Assembly (NCBI RefSeq): GCF_900119165.1
Contig: NZ_FPJG01000006.1
Location: 4,836,001-4,900,000 of the forward strand
DNA length: 64,000 bases
Reading direction: 5' to 3'
Source of the DNA: Amycolatopsis australiensis
Lineage (GTDB): Bacteria; Actinomycetota; Actinomycetes; Mycobacteriales; Pseudonocardiaceae
The translations under genes and the position numbers were made by a program. The notes under the pieces were generated by a model. The model was not told the origin of the DNA. It saw only the letters and a list, made by a program, of their open reading frames with translations, and ran no database searches. Shown piece after piece: positions 16,541 to 25,554 of this stretch (its first letter is position 1; each line of letters begins with the position of its first letter).

Positions 16541-17428
16541 ATGAAGCCCTACCGCTCGATGCTTTTCGTCCCCGGGCACAAGGGATCCTGGGCGGACAAG
16601 GGTGTCGCGTCCGGGGCGGACGCCCTGATCCTCGATCTCGAGGACTCCGTTCCCGCCGCCGGGAAGGAGCAGGCCCGGGTCACGGTCGCCGAGACGATCG
16701 ACCGGCTGCACGGCGCCCGGCCCGATCTGTGGGTGCGCGCCAATCCCGAGGTCAGCGGCCTGCTCGGCGCCGACCTCGAAGCAGTCGTCCGGCCGGGCCT
16801 GACCGGGCTGTTCCTCGCGAAGGTCTTCGACGCCCAGGAGATCGTCCGCCTCGACGCCGTCCTCACCCACATCGAGCAGCGGGACGGCCTCGAACCCGGA
16901 GCCGTGCGGCTGATCGTCTCCTACGAGACCGCGTCCTCGATGGCGCACTGCGAGGAAATCGCGGGCGCCAGCCCGCGAGTCGCTTCGCTGCTGGGGGCCA
17001 CCGGGCCGAACGCCGACGTCGGCCGCGAGCTCGGGTTCGAGTTCACCCCGGCCGGCCTGGAGACGCTCTACCTGCGCAGCCGGCTCGTCCTCGCCGCCCG
17101 TGCGAACGGCCTGCACCACCCGGTCACCGGCGTCTGGCAGGACATCAAGGATCTCGACGGCTGTCGGCGGTTCTGCCTGGACAACCGCGCCCTCGGCTAC
17201 CGCGGCCTGGTCGCCATCCACCCCTCGCACGTGGCGGTCGCCAACGAGGTGTTCTCGCCGACGCCGGAGCAGGTCGACCACGCGCGCCGGATGATCGCCG
17301 CCTTCCGGGCGGCCGAGGCCGCGGGCAGCGCCGCCGTCGACTTCGAGGGCCAGCACATCGACATCGCGCACGTGAAGACCGCCGAGGGCGTGATCGCGCT
17401 CGCCGACGCGATGGCCGTGCACGCCTGA
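16541..17428 (+). CDS. HpcH/HpaI (CitE-like) CoA-ester lyase
   Basis: A 295-aa protein of the citrate lyase beta / malyl-CoA lyase family. Visible: MLFVPGHKGSW at the N-terminus, DALILDLEDSVP (about 27-38), LWVRANP, and VAIHPSHVAVANEVFSPT near 225-242. The usual active-site stretch is replaced by YETASSMAH and LLGATGPNADVG, so the subgroup is unusual. Reaction: Mg-dependent cleavage of a 3-hydroxyacyl-CoA such as citramalyl-, malyl- or methylmalyl-CoA into acetyl- or propionyl-CoA and an oxo acid. It starts an operon with a MaoC hydratase resembling mesaconyl-CoA hydratase, which fits hydration followed by cleavage. AAGGAG lies 5 bp before the ATG. Confidence 0.87.
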   Translation: MKPYRSMLFVPGHKGSWADKGVASGADALILDLEDSVPAAGKEQARVTVAETIDRLHGARPDLWVRANPEVSGLLGADLEAVVRPGLTGLFLAKVFDAQEIVRLDAVLTHIEQRDGLEPGAVRLIVSYETASSMAHCEEIAGASPRVASLLGATGPNADVGRELGFEFTPAGLETLYLRSRLVLAARANGLHHPVTGVWQDIKDLDGCRRFCLDNRALGYRGLVAIHPSHVAVANEVFSPTPEQVDHARRMIAAFRAAEAAGSAAVDFEGQHIDIAHVKTAEGVIALADAMAVHA

Positions 17429-17456
17429 CCACCTCCACCGAGAAGGGAACCCCGCC

Positions 17457-17921
17457 ATGCCAGGTCTGTACTTCGAAGAGTTCGAGCCCGGGATGGTCAT
17501 CGACCACCCGACCCGCCGCACGGTCACCGAGGCCGACAACACGCTGTTCAGCGTCATGACGCTCAACCTCGCCCCGCTGCACCTGGACGCCGAGTACAGC
17601 AAGAACTCGATCTACGGGCAGCGGCTGGTCAACAGCCTGTTCATCCTCGGCCTGGTCTCCGGGGTCACCGTGCCGGAGACCACGCAGGGCACCACGCTCG
17701 GCAATCTCGGCTTCGAGCAGATCAAGTTCCCCAAGCCGGTGTTCCACGGCGACACGATCCACGTGCGCACCGAGATCGTCAGCAAGCGGGAGTCGAAGAG
17801 CCGCGGCGACTCCGGCATCGTCATGTTCCGCCACCTCGGGCTCAACCAGCGCGACGAGATCGTCTGCGACGCCCTGCGCGCGGGCCTGATGCTGAAGAAG
17901 CCGGTCGCGGCGCATGCCTGA
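17457..17921 (+). CDS. MaoC-type hydratase, mesaconyl-/itaconyl-CoA hydratase-like
   Basis: A 154-aa hot-dog protein. The stretch LNLAPLHLDAEY followed by YGQRLVNSLFILGLVSG, and later FPKPVFHGDTI and VSKRESKSR, resembles mesaconyl-CoA (2-methylfumaryl-CoA) hydratases rather than generic enoyl-CoA hydratases. Predicted reaction: reversible addition of water to a branched unsaturated CoA ester, giving the substrate of the lyase encoded 28 bp upstream. It overlaps the next gene by 8 bp. Together with the lyase it forms the core of an itaconate- or mesaconate-type module. Substrate choice is inference. Confidence 0.85.
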   Translation: MPGLYFEEFEPGMVIDHPTRRTVTEADNTLFSVMTLNLAPLHLDAEYSKNSIYGQRLVNSLFILGLVSGVTVPETTQGTTLGNLGFEQIKFPKPVFHGDTIHVRTEIVSKRESKSRGDSGIVMFRHLGLNQRDEIVCDALRAGLMLKKPVAAHA

Positions 17922-19812
17922 GTTCGCCTGGGTACCGGACGACGCGGTCCGGCAACGCAGCAGGCTGCCGGCCGCCTTGCGGAAGTGGGGCATCGCCGAC
18001 GTCACCGAGCTGAACGAGCGGGCCATCGCGGACCCCGAGTGGTTCTGGCGCGCGGTCGTCGAGGACCTGGACATCGGCTTCACGACGCCGTTCGAGCGCG
18101 TGCTCGACGAGTCCGCGGGCAAGCCGTTCCCGAAATGGTTCCCCGGCGGCCGGATCAACGTCGCCGACCTCGCCGTGCGCGGCGAACCCGGAAAACTCGC
18201 CGTGGTCTACGAAGGCGACTCCGGGCAGCGCCGGACGCTCACCTTCGCCGAGCTGGACGCGCAGGTGCGCCGGTTCGCCGCCAACCTGGCCGCGCTCGGG
18301 GTGTCCCGTGGTGACCGCGTCGTGCTGTTCATGCCCGTGGTGCCCGAAGCCGCCGTCGCGTTCCTGGCGGTCGCGAAGCTCGGCGCCATCTCGGTGCCCG
18401 CCTTCAGCGGCTACGCGGCCGACGCCCTGGCGACCCGATTGCAGGACTCCGAAGCCGTCGCGCTCATCACCGCCGACGGCACCACCCGGCGCGGCAAGGA
18501 GGTCCCGCTCAAGGCGACCGCCGACGCCGCGCTCGAGGACGCGCCGGACGTGCGCACGGTGGTCGTCGTCCGGCACCTGGGCACCGACGTGCCGATGCGG
18601 GCCGGCCGGGACGTCTACTTCGACGAACTCGGCGAAGCACCGCCGGTCGAGACCGCGCCGACCGAGTCGAACGACCCGCTGACGATCGTCTACACCTCGG
18701 GCACCACCGGCCGTCCCAAGGGGATCGTGCACTCACACGGCGGTTTCGCGGTGAAGACGGCGACCGACTTCGCATACGGCTTCGACACCCACGCCGACGA
18801 CGTCGTCTGCTGGATCACGGACCTCGGCTGGCTGGTCGGCCCGATGCTCATCACCGGGCCGCTGCAGCTGGGCGCGACGATCGTCATGGCCGAAGGCCTG
18901 CCCACGCATCCCACGCCGGAGCGGCTGTGGGACGTCGCCGAGCGCAACGGCGTCACCGTGCAAGGCATCGCGCCGACGGCGGCCCGGGCACTGCGGGCGG
19001 CTTCGGAAACGCCGTCGCACACCCTGAGCACGCTGCGGTCGTTCGTCTCCACCGGCGAAGCCTGGGACGAGCCGACGTGGTGGTGGCTGTTCGACCAGGT
19101 CGGCAAGCGGCGCGTGCCGATCGTCAACTACAGCGGCGGCACCGAGGTCGGCGGCGGCATCCTGGTCGGCTACCCGTTCCTGCCCGCCGCGCCCGCGGCG
19201 TTCACCGGCGCCTTGCCCGGCGTCGACGCGGCCGTCCTGGACGACGACGGCAAGCCGGTGACCGGCGCGATCGGCGAGCTGGCCGTGCGGAACACGTTCC
19301 CCGGCATGACGCACGCGTTCTGGCACGACCGGGAGCGGTACCTGGAGACGTACTGGTCGCGCTTCGACGGCGTGTGGGTCCACGGCGATCTGGCCAGTGT
19401 GGACGCTGACGGCTCGTGGCTGATCCACGGTCGTTCCGACGACACGCTGAAGCTCGCCGGCCGCCGGGTCGGCCCGGCCGAGATCGAGGCCGCGCTGCTG
19501 CGCGACGAGCGGATCGCCGAAGCCGCGGTGATCGGCGCACCCGACGAACGTCGTGGCCAGCGCGCGGTCGCGTTCGTGGTGGTGAAGGGGTCAGTGGACC
19601 TCGACGATCTGCGCGCGACGGCGCTGGCGAACGCCGGGCGGTCGTTCGCCCCTGAAGTGCACGTCGTGGCGACGCTGCCGAAGACCAAGAACGGCAAGAT
19701 CATGCGCCGCGCGATCCGGGCGCGGTTCACCGGATCCCCGGTGGGCGATCTGTCCTCTTTGGACCCGTCGACCCCGCTCGAGGCCATCCCCGAAGACCAG
19801 GAGAAACGATGA
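17914..19812 (+). CDS. Acetyl-/propionyl-CoA synthetase-type acyl-CoA ligase
   Basis: A 632-aa AMP-forming synthetase with an N-terminal extension like acetyl-CoA synthetase (PEWFWRAVVEDLDI). Motifs: YTSGTTGRPKGIVHSHGG, NYSGGTEVGGGI, HGDLASVDADGSWLIHGR, DDTLKLAGRRVGPAEIE and KTKNGKIMRRAIRA with the catalytic lysine. It activates a short-chain acid to the CoA thioester. The position between a MaoC hydratase and an acyl-CoA dehydrogenase (4-bp overlap) suggests it primes the substrate for dehydrogenation, or recovers a short acid product. Confidence 0.88.
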   Translation: MPEFAWVPDDAVRQRSRLPAALRKWGIADVTELNERAIADPEWFWRAVVEDLDIGFTTPFERVLDESAGKPFPKWFPGGRINVADLAVRGEPGKLAVVYEGDSGQRRTLTFAELDAQVRRFAANLAALGVSRGDRVVLFMPVVPEAAVAFLAVAKLGAISVPAFSGYAADALATRLQDSEAVALITADGTTRRGKEVPLKATADAALEDAPDVRTVVVVRHLGTDVPMRAGRDVYFDELGEAPPVETAPTESNDPLTIVYTSGTTGRPKGIVHSHGGFAVKTATDFAYGFDTHADDVVCWITDLGWLVGPMLITGPLQLGATIVMAEGLPTHPTPERLWDVAERNGVTVQGIAPTAARALRAASETPSHTLSTLRSFVSTGEAWDEPTWWWLFDQVGKRRVPIVNYSGGTEVGGGILVGYPFLPAAPAAFTGALPGVDAAVLDDDGKPVTGAIGELAVRNTFPGMTHAFWHDRERYLETYWSRFDGVWVHGDLASVDADGSWLIHGRSDDTLKLAGRRVGPAEIEAALLRDERIAEAAVIGAPDERRGQRAVAFVVVKGSVDLDDLRATALANAGRSFAPEVHVVATLPKTKNGKIMRRAIRARFTGSPVGDLSSLDPSTPLEAIPEDQEKR

Positions 19813-20969
19813 CGGACACCGAAAGCACGGTCGAGATCGTCCGGAAGGCCACCCGCGAGCTGGCCCGCAAGTTCGACAACGACTACTGGCTGGACAAGGA
19901 CCGCAAGCACGAATACCCGTGGGACTTCGTCAAGGCGTTCGCCGCCGGCGGCTGGCTCGGCGCGATGATCCCGGAGGAGTACGGCGGAATCGGCCTGGGC
20001 CTGCGGGAAGCCGCCGCGATGATGACGGAGATCTCGTCGTCGGGTGCCGGGATGAGCGGCGGCTCGGCCATCCACTTCTACGTCTTCCCGCCCGCGCCGG
20101 TCGTCAAGTACGGCTCGGAGGAGCTGAAGCGCGAGTTCCTGCCGCAGCTGGCGTCGGGCGAGCTGCTGATGGCGTTCGGTGTCACCGAGCCCGACGCGGG
20201 TGTCGACACGTCGCGGATCAAGACCAAGGCCGTCAAGGTGGACGGCGGCTGGAAGGTCAACGGCCAGAAGGTGTTCATCACCAACGCCCAGAACGCGCAG
20301 AAGATCCTCCTGCTGGCCCGGACCTCCCCGCGTCGCGAGGACAAGCCGTTGTGGGGCATGTCGTTGTTCCTGGCCGACATGGACCGCGCGCACATCGCGG
20401 TGCGGGAGATCGACAAGCTCGGCCGGGCGGCGATCGACACGAACGAGCTGTTCATCGACGACCTGTTCGTGCCCGAAGAGCGGCTCGTCGGTGAGGTGGA
20501 CAAGGGGTTCTACTACCTGCTCGACGGGCTCAACCCCGAGCGCATCGTGGTCGGGCTCGAAGGTGTCGGCCTCGGCCGCGCGGCGCTGGAACTGGCCACC
20601 GAGTACGCGAAGAACCGCGTCGTGTTCGACCGGCCGATCGGGCAGAACCAGGCCGTGGCGCACCCGCTGGCCGACTCGTGGATCCGGCTGGAGGCGGCCG
20701 AGGGCATGGCGATGCGGGCGGCGGAGCTGTTCGACGCGGGACAGCCGTGCGGACCGGAAGCGGCGGCGGCGAAGTACCTCGGCGCGGAGGCCGGGTTCGA
20801 GGCGTGCGATCGCGCGTTCTCGACCCTGGGTGGTTACGCGTACGCGAAGGAGTACCACATCGAACGGCTGTGGCGAGAGGTCCGGTTGCTGCGCAACGCG
20901 CCGTTCTCGCAGGAGATGGTGCGCAACTACGTGTCGCAGCAGGTCCTCGGTCTGCCGCGGTCCTACTGA
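19809..20969 (+). CDS. Acyl-CoA dehydrogenase
   Basis: A 386-aa FAD-dependent acyl-CoA dehydrogenase. AFGVTEPDAGVDTSRIKTKA is the FAD/substrate signature, VFITNAQNA follows, and GGYAYAKEYHIERLWREVR near 343-361 contains the candidate catalytic Glu (KEY). It introduces a 2,3-double bond into an acyl-CoA, passing electrons to ETF. Last gene of the lyase operon; its end overlaps the convergent LtrA gene by 7 bp. A dehydrogenase feeding a MaoC hydratase and a lyase gives a complete acyl-CoA to hydroxyacyl-CoA to cleavage route. Confidence 0.92.
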   Translation: MTDTESTVEIVRKATRELARKFDNDYWLDKDRKHEYPWDFVKAFAAGGWLGAMIPEEYGGIGLGLREAAAMMTEISSSGAGMSGGSAIHFYVFPPAPVVKYGSEELKREFLPQLASGELLMAFGVTEPDAGVDTSRIKTKAVKVDGGWKVNGQKVFITNAQNAQKILLLARTSPRREDKPLWGMSLFLADMDRAHIAVREIDKLGRAAIDTNELFIDDLFVPEERLVGEVDKGFYYLLDGLNPERIVVGLEGVGLGRAALELATEYAKNRVVFDRPIGQNQAVAHPLADSWIRLEAAEGMAMRAAELFDAGQPCGPEAAAAKYLGAEAGFEACDRAFSTLGGYAYAKEYHIERLWREVRLLRNAPFSQEMVRNYVSQQVLGLPRSY

Positions 20970-22075
20970 TTCCGCAAGGCGGCGGCCAGGGCGGCGAGGA
21001 CCACGACCAGGAGCGCGACCACGGCGTAGCCGGGCAGCCAGTACGCGGCCACCGCCGCCACGGCGAGCACTCCGGTGCCGATCGCGCGGGGGCGCCAGCC
21101 GGTTCCGGTCTCCACGCGGAAGTAGATCGTCTGGGACAGCAGGTAGATCGCGGGCCCGGCGAGCGCCAGGGCACCGCCGACGCCGGCGCGCGCGTCGTGG
21201 ACGTGCGCGAGGACCAGCTCGATCCCCGCCGCGAACGTGACCAGCCCGGTCAGGACGCCGTAGAGGACGTTCATCCCGATGTGGACCGACCGGACCGGGT
21301 CTTCGGCGGCTTCCGTGTGCTGTTCGACCTGTTCCTCGGAGCGTCCGAAGTAGACCGCCCACAGGCCGACCAGCGACGCGAAGCCGCCGACGGCCACCAG
21401 CACCGTGAGGACCTCCGGGGTGTGTTCGGAGAGCACCCGGCCCAGCGCCAGGACCGTCTCGCCGAGCAGGATGATGAGGAACAGCCGCATCCGCTCCAGC
21501 ATGTGCCGGGCGTCGAACTCGATCCGCTCGGTGGCGGTCGTCCGGCCCGGGAAAGGGTGCGCGGTCCAGGTACCGGCCAGGTCGACCAGCGCCGCGGCGG
21601 CCCACCACCACAGCCGGGTTTCGGGGTCGGCGGCGGCGCCGACGACCCACAGCGGCGTGGACACGGCGAACCAGAGCAGCACGCGGGCGAAGTGCCGGCG
21701 CAGTTCCGCGTCCGGTGCGGCGAGCGCCGCGTAACCGCCGGGGCCGACGAGCGCGACCAGCATCGGGACCGCGAACAGCCACGGGCCCCCGGCGAACGCA
21801 CGCGTGATGCCCGCGTTCATGAACAGGCCGAGGCCCATCACCACGACCGTGATCACCCGGGTCGCGCCGCGCTCGACGTCGAGCAGGGTGACTTCGAAGG
21901 ACGTGAACGTCCAGACGCCGCACACCGCGACCAGCGCCACCAGCGTCTCGGCGGCGCCCCGCCGGCCCAGGTGGGCGAGCAGGTGGTGGGTCAGCTGGCC
22001 GACCGCGAAGACGAAGACGAGGTCGAAGAAGAGTTCGAGCGGAGCGACCTCGCGCCGGACGTTCGGAGTGGTCAC
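20963..22075 (-). CDS. LtrA family membrane protein
   Basis: A 370-aa integral membrane protein with about ten hydrophobic segments. The N-terminal PLELFFDLVFVFAVGQLTHHL and the central MRLFLIILLGETVLALG are hallmarks of the low-temperature-requirement protein A family. Its biochemical function is unknown. GTG start at 22075, 2 bp after the DUF2255 stop, so it is the last gene of a three-gene unit led by an XRE regulator. No link to the catabolic genes can be seen. Confidence 0.87.
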   Translation of the reverse strand: MTTPNVRREVAPLELFFDLVFVFAVGQLTHHLLAHLGRRGAAETLVALVAVCGVWTFTSFEVTLLDVERGATRVITVVVMGLGLFMNAGITRAFAGGPWLFAVPMLVALVGPGGYAALAAPDAELRRHFARVLLWFAVSTPLWVVGAAADPETRLWWWAAAALVDLAGTWTAHPFPGRTTATERIEFDARHMLERMRLFLIILLGETVLALGRVLSEHTPEVLTVLVAVGGFASLVGLWAVYFGRSEEQVEQHTEAAEDPVRSVHIGMNVLYGVLTGLVTFAAGIELVLAHVHDARAGVGGALALAGPAIYLLSQTIYFRVETGTGWRPRAIGTGVLAVAAVAAYWLPGYAVVALLVVVLAALAAALRNQ

Positions 22076-22077
22076 GC

Positions 22078-22446
22078 TCAGCCCGCGGCGTCCAGCCGCA
22101 CGGTGGACCCGGCCGCCGCCGGGGCGAGCATCGGCTCCAGCGAGCTCGGCTGGCTCCGGTACTTGGCCCGGTAGGCGGCGTCGACCTCGGTGTTCGCCGA
22201 CGGCTCGGGCGTGAGGGTCACGTCGGTCTCGACGCCGTTCGCCCGGATCCGCGCGGCCCGGTTCTTCATCGCATTGCGGTACCAGCCGCCTTCGGAACCG
22301 TAGGCGGAGCGGATGTACAGCTCGTCACCCACACGGACGACCCAGATCGGTGTCCAGCGGCGGGCGGTGCCGTCCTCCCGCAGGCTCGTGATGTGCAGCT
22401 CCGGCGTCGAGCCGAGGCGGTCGAGCACGTCATTGTCCCAGGTCAT
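22078..22446 (-). CDS. DUF2255 family protein
   Basis: A 122-aa protein with the DUF2255 pattern: an N-terminal HITSLREDGTARRWTPIWVVRVGDELYIRSAYG, then GWYRNAMKN and a C-terminal DAAYRAKYRSQ. Relatives resemble small split-barrel flavin-binding nitroreductase/pyridoxamine oxidase proteins, and a flavin or F420 role is possible. It overlaps the XRE gene by 17 bp and is translationally coupled to it. Confidence 0.8.
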   Translation of the reverse strand: MTWDNDVLDRLGSTPELHITSLREDGTARRWTPIWVVRVGDELYIRSAYGSEGGWYRNAMKNRAARIRANGVETDVTLTPEPSANTEVDAAYRAKYRSQPSSLEPMLAPAAAGSTVRLDAAG

Positions 22447-23302
22447 GGCGTTCCTTTTCGGGGGCGATCTCGGTCGCGGTCCAGCTCGCCAGCAGCTGCA
22501 GGGCCTCCGCGGACGGCGAGCCCGGCTCCGCGGTGTAGCCGATCAGGGTGAGCCCCGCGGCGCTCGTGACCTCCAGGGCCTCGAAGCGCAGCGTCAGCTC
22601 GCCGACCACCGGGTGGCGGAACCGCTTGGTCCCGCGCCGGTGGGCGACCACGTCGTGGGCGGCCCAGCGCGTGCGGAATTCGTCGCTGCGGGTCGCCAGG
22701 TCGCCGACCAGGCCGGTGACCGCTTTCGAGTACGGCGAGCGCGCCGCTTCGACGTGCAGCAGCGCCACCGAGTCGTCGGCGGCCTTCGCCCAGTCGGGGA
22801 AGAGCTCGTCCGCCCGGCCGTCCAGGAAGATGAACCGCGCCAGGTTCGGCGCGCCGGTCGCGCGGGCGAAGACGTCGCCGTAGAGCACCCGGCCGAGCGC
22901 GTTCGCGGCGACGATGTCGAGGTGCCCGTTCTGGACGATCGCCGGGGCGGTCACCATCGAGTCCAGGAGCGCCTGGACGCTCTCCGGCACCGACGGCCGC
23001 GCCCGGGTGGGCCGCTTGCGCCGGGTGGCCGCGCGCGCCAGGTCGAACAGGTGCGCCGTCTCGACGTCGTCGAGCTGCAGGGCGGTGGCGATCGCGTGCA
23101 GGACCTCGTCGGAGACGCCGGCGACGTGCCCGCGCTCGATCTGGACGTAGTACTCGGCGCTCACGCCGGCCAGGCTCGCGACTTCCTCGCGGCGCAGGCC
23201 CGCCACCCTCCGGCGGCCACCGGCGACGAGCCCGGCTTGCTCAGGAGTGATCTTCGCGCGGCGCGTCATCAGGAACTCCCTGATGTCCTTGGCGATCTCC
23301 AT
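22430..23302 (-). CDS. XRE-type regulator with MmyB-like ligand domain
   Basis: A 290-aa regulator. The N-terminal helix-turn-helix (about 5-80) contains GLRREEVASLAGVSAEYYVQ. The C-terminal MmyB-like domain (about 105-280) contains KRFRHPVVGELTLRFEAL and GYTAEPGSPS. Such proteins often control adjacent dehydrogenases or reductases in actinomycetes. It is divergent from an alpha/beta hydrolase gene across 132 bp and leads the DUF2255-LtrA unit, so it may regulate both sides. A second copy of only the C-terminal domain occurs at 61.5 kb. Confidence 0.92.
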   Translation of the reverse strand: MEIAKDIREFLMTRRAKITPEQAGLVAGGRRRVAGLRREEVASLAGVSAEYYVQIERGHVAGVSDEVLHAIATALQLDDVETAHLFDLARAATRRKRPTRARPSVPESVQALLDSMVTAPAIVQNGHLDIVAANALGRVLYGDVFARATGAPNLARFIFLDGRADELFPDWAKAADDSVALLHVEAARSPYSKAVTGLVGDLATRSDEFRTRWAAHDVVAHRRGTKRFRHPVVGELTLRFEALEVTSAAGLTLIGYTAEPGSPSAEALQLLASWTATEIAPEKERHDLGQ

Positions 23303-23434
23303 GACCCGAGCCTAAGCCCGCTCCGGGCGTCGATGCAGGGGCTGGCGGTACCCCCGATAGGCGGCCTCTGCCACGCGCACGTGAACCGCCGCAGGGTGGA
23401 AGGCGAACCACCACCGACGACACAAGGAGTGACC

Positions 23435-24346
23435 GTGGAGGCCATCACCTTCCCCAACGGCCCGATCACCATGGCCGGGAACCTCTACCTGCCCGAGGGT
23501 TTCGACCCGAAGGGCAGCTACGCCGCGATCGTCACCGTTCACCCCGGCGGGGGAGTGAAGGAGCAGACCGCGGGCCTGTACGCGAGCAAGCTGGCCGAGC
23601 GGGGTTTCGTGGCCCTCGCCTACGACGCGTCCTACCAGGGCGACAGCGGCGGCGAGCCGCACTTCCTGGAAGACCCGGCGGCCCGCGTCGAAGACGTCCG
23701 CGCCGCGGTGGATCACCTGCAGACGCTGGACTACGTCGACTCGGGGCGCATCGGCGTCCTCGGCATCTGCGCCGGCAGCGGGTACGCGGTCAGCGCGACC
23801 ATGACCGACCACCGGATCAAGGCCCTCACCACGGTCAGCGCCGTCAACATCGGCAGCGCGTACCGCAAGGGCTGGTTCGGCACCGACGCCGACTCCGCCG
23901 CGGTGCCCACCCTCGAAGCCGCCGCCCAGCAGCGCACGGCCGAGGCCGGGGGCGCCGACGCCGCGTATATCCCGTACGTGCCCGCGGAAACCGACGAGAA
24001 CACCCCGCGCGACATGGTCGAGGCGCACGACTACTACCTGACGCCGCGCGCGCAGCACCCCAACGCGCAGAACAAGAAGCTGTTCACCAAGAGCATCTCG
24101 CGGATCTTCGCGTTCGACGCCTTCCACCTGGTGGAGGACCTGCTGACGCAGCCGGTCCTGATGGTCGCGGGCAGCGAGGCGGGGTCGTTGTGGCACACCA
24201 CCGAGCTGCACGCGAAGGTGCGTTCGCCGAAGAAGCTCGTGGTCGTCGACGGCGGCACCCACATGGACTTCTACGACGTGCCGCAGTACGTGAAGCGGGC
24301 CGTCGAGGAGGCAGTGCCGTTCTTCACCGAGAATCTGTCCGAATAA
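23435..24346 (+). CDS. Alpha/beta hydrolase, dienelactone-hydrolase-like
   Basis: A 303-aa hydrolase. HPGGGVKEQTAG holds the oxyanion region; the nucleophile elbow GICAGSG carries Cys where lipases have Ser, as in dienelactone hydrolases. The acid and His are probably in VAGSEAGS and DGGTHMDFYD. GTG at 23435 lies 5 bp after AAGGAG. It is divergent from the XRE regulator and followed 27 bp later by a nitroreductase gene. Substrate unknown. Confidence 0.85.
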   Translation: MEAITFPNGPITMAGNLYLPEGFDPKGSYAAIVTVHPGGGVKEQTAGLYASKLAERGFVALAYDASYQGDSGGEPHFLEDPAARVEDVRAAVDHLQTLDYVDSGRIGVLGICAGSGYAVSATMTDHRIKALTTVSAVNIGSAYRKGWFGTDADSAAVPTLEAAAQQRTAEAGGADAAYIPYVPAETDENTPRDMVEAHDYYLTPRAQHPNAQNKKLFTKSISRIFAFDAFHLVEDLLTQPVLMVAGSEAGSLWHTTELHAKVRSPKKLVVVDGGTHMDFYDVPQYVKRAVEEAVPFFTENLSE

Positions 24347-24360
24347 AATATATTATTTGC
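24341..24360. promoter_or_regulatory. AT-rich operator-like site 5 (before nitroreductase)
   Basis: GAATAAAATATATTATTTGC overlaps the hydrolase stop codon and lies 13 bp before the nitroreductase ATG. ATAAAATATAT (24343-24353) is the reverse complement of ATATATTTTAT inside site 4 (16501-16511). It is probably a -10 region and operator of the same regulon. Confidence 0.55.
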
Positions 24361-24373
24361 TAGGCTGGGTGGC

Positions 24374-25035
24374 ATGGACTTCAGGAAGCTGGTCAGCGAG
24401 CGCTGGAGCTGCCGGGCGTACCTGCCCGACCAGGTGCCGGACGACGTCATGCGCGAGATGTTCGAGATCGCGCAGCAGACGGCCTCCTGGTGCAACACCC
24501 AGCCCTGGCAGGTCCACGTGACGAAGGGCGACGCGACCCGGCGGTTCGCCGAGAGCCTGACCGAGTACGTGAAGACCCACGAAGAGGCGCCGGACCTGGG
24601 CATGCCGAGCGGCTACCACGGCGTCTACCGGGATCGGCGGCGGCCGCCGGGTACGCGCTCTACGCCAGCCTGGGAATCCGGAAGGAGGACTGGGACGCCC
24701 GCGTGCGGCAACGGCTGAAGAACTTCGAGTTCTTCGGAGCGCCCCACGTGGCGATCGTGACTACGGACCGCGACCAGGGAACGTACGGCGCGATCGACTG
24801 CGGTGGCTACGTCGCGAACCTGCTCCTGGCGGCCCGGTCACTCGGTGTGGCCACGATTCCCCAGGCAGCCATCGCGATGTACGCCGGCCACGTGCGGCGC
24901 CACTTCGGGCTCCCGGACGACCGGCTGGTCGTGTGCGCGGTGTCCTTCGGCTACGCCGACACATCCCACCCGGTCAACCGGTTCCGCACGACAAGGGCGG
25001 CAGTGGACGACACCGTCGTCATGGTCGGCGGCTGA
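24374..25035 (+). pseudogene. Nitroreductase, interrupted by one frameshift
   Basis: The first frame (from ATG 24374) encodes RKLVSERWSCRAYLPDQVPDD and SWCNTQPWQVHV, typical of FMN-dependent nitroreductases. After YRDRRR the homology jumps to another frame: AGYALYASLGIRKEDW, GAPHVAIVTTD, DCGGYVANLLLAARSLGV, ending VVCAVSFGYAD. The switch lies at about 24640-24655 in CGGCGGCGGCCGCCGGG and is healed by one extra G/C. It may be real or a homopolymer undercall; if the latter, the enzyme is an intact protein of about 220 aa. An operator-like AT-rich site precedes it. Confidence 0.8.
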
Positions 25036-25165
25036 CAAGCCGGGCCCCGGCGTGCCGGGGGGACGTGGATCTCGTGGGTGGCCCGCGGCCCGAGAAGGGC
25101 CGGACCAAGACGCCTGCGGGCACGAGGTCCGTTGCCCTACCGCCGGGCATCGCGGTGCGCTACGA

Positions 25166-25545
25166 AGAGCCGATGGACAGCCACCGCGAGCCGTTCGCCA
25201 TGTGCACGCCGGAGGAGCATCCGGGCGCGGGGGAGCGGCGGCCGCCGGTCCTGCCGACGTTCACCGGGTACGGCCCGAACTTGCTCGTCAGGAACCCGAG
25301 CACCTCGGGCAGTCTGCCACCGATCGCGCGCCGGGCGTCGGCACCCGGCGCGTACGCCGAAACCACCGGCGTGCCGTCCGGCAGGGTCGAGCGGTCGACG
25401 CTGAACTTGCCGATCGCGATCGTCGTCAGGTAGCTCGCGACCGGGTTCGGCTCGGTCCAGGTGCCGGGCGGGCCCTCGCGGCCGTTCGAGATCACCTTCC
25501 ACCCCCGCGGGACGTGCCCGTCGACCAGGTGTCCGGCCTGCCTGG
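25166..25545 (-). pseudogene. M1 metallopeptidase fragment
   Basis: On the minus strand one frame reads GHLVDGHVPRGWKVISNG, then YLTTIAIGKFSVD and LGFLTSKFGPYPVN, which match the N-terminal beta domain of M1 aminopeptidases. The HExxH catalytic domain is absent. The fragment is cut at about 25545, right beside the tRNA-Asn-like remnant. It is a truncated relic without start or catalytic site. Confidence 0.65.
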
Positions 25546-25554
25546 CGGTGACTT

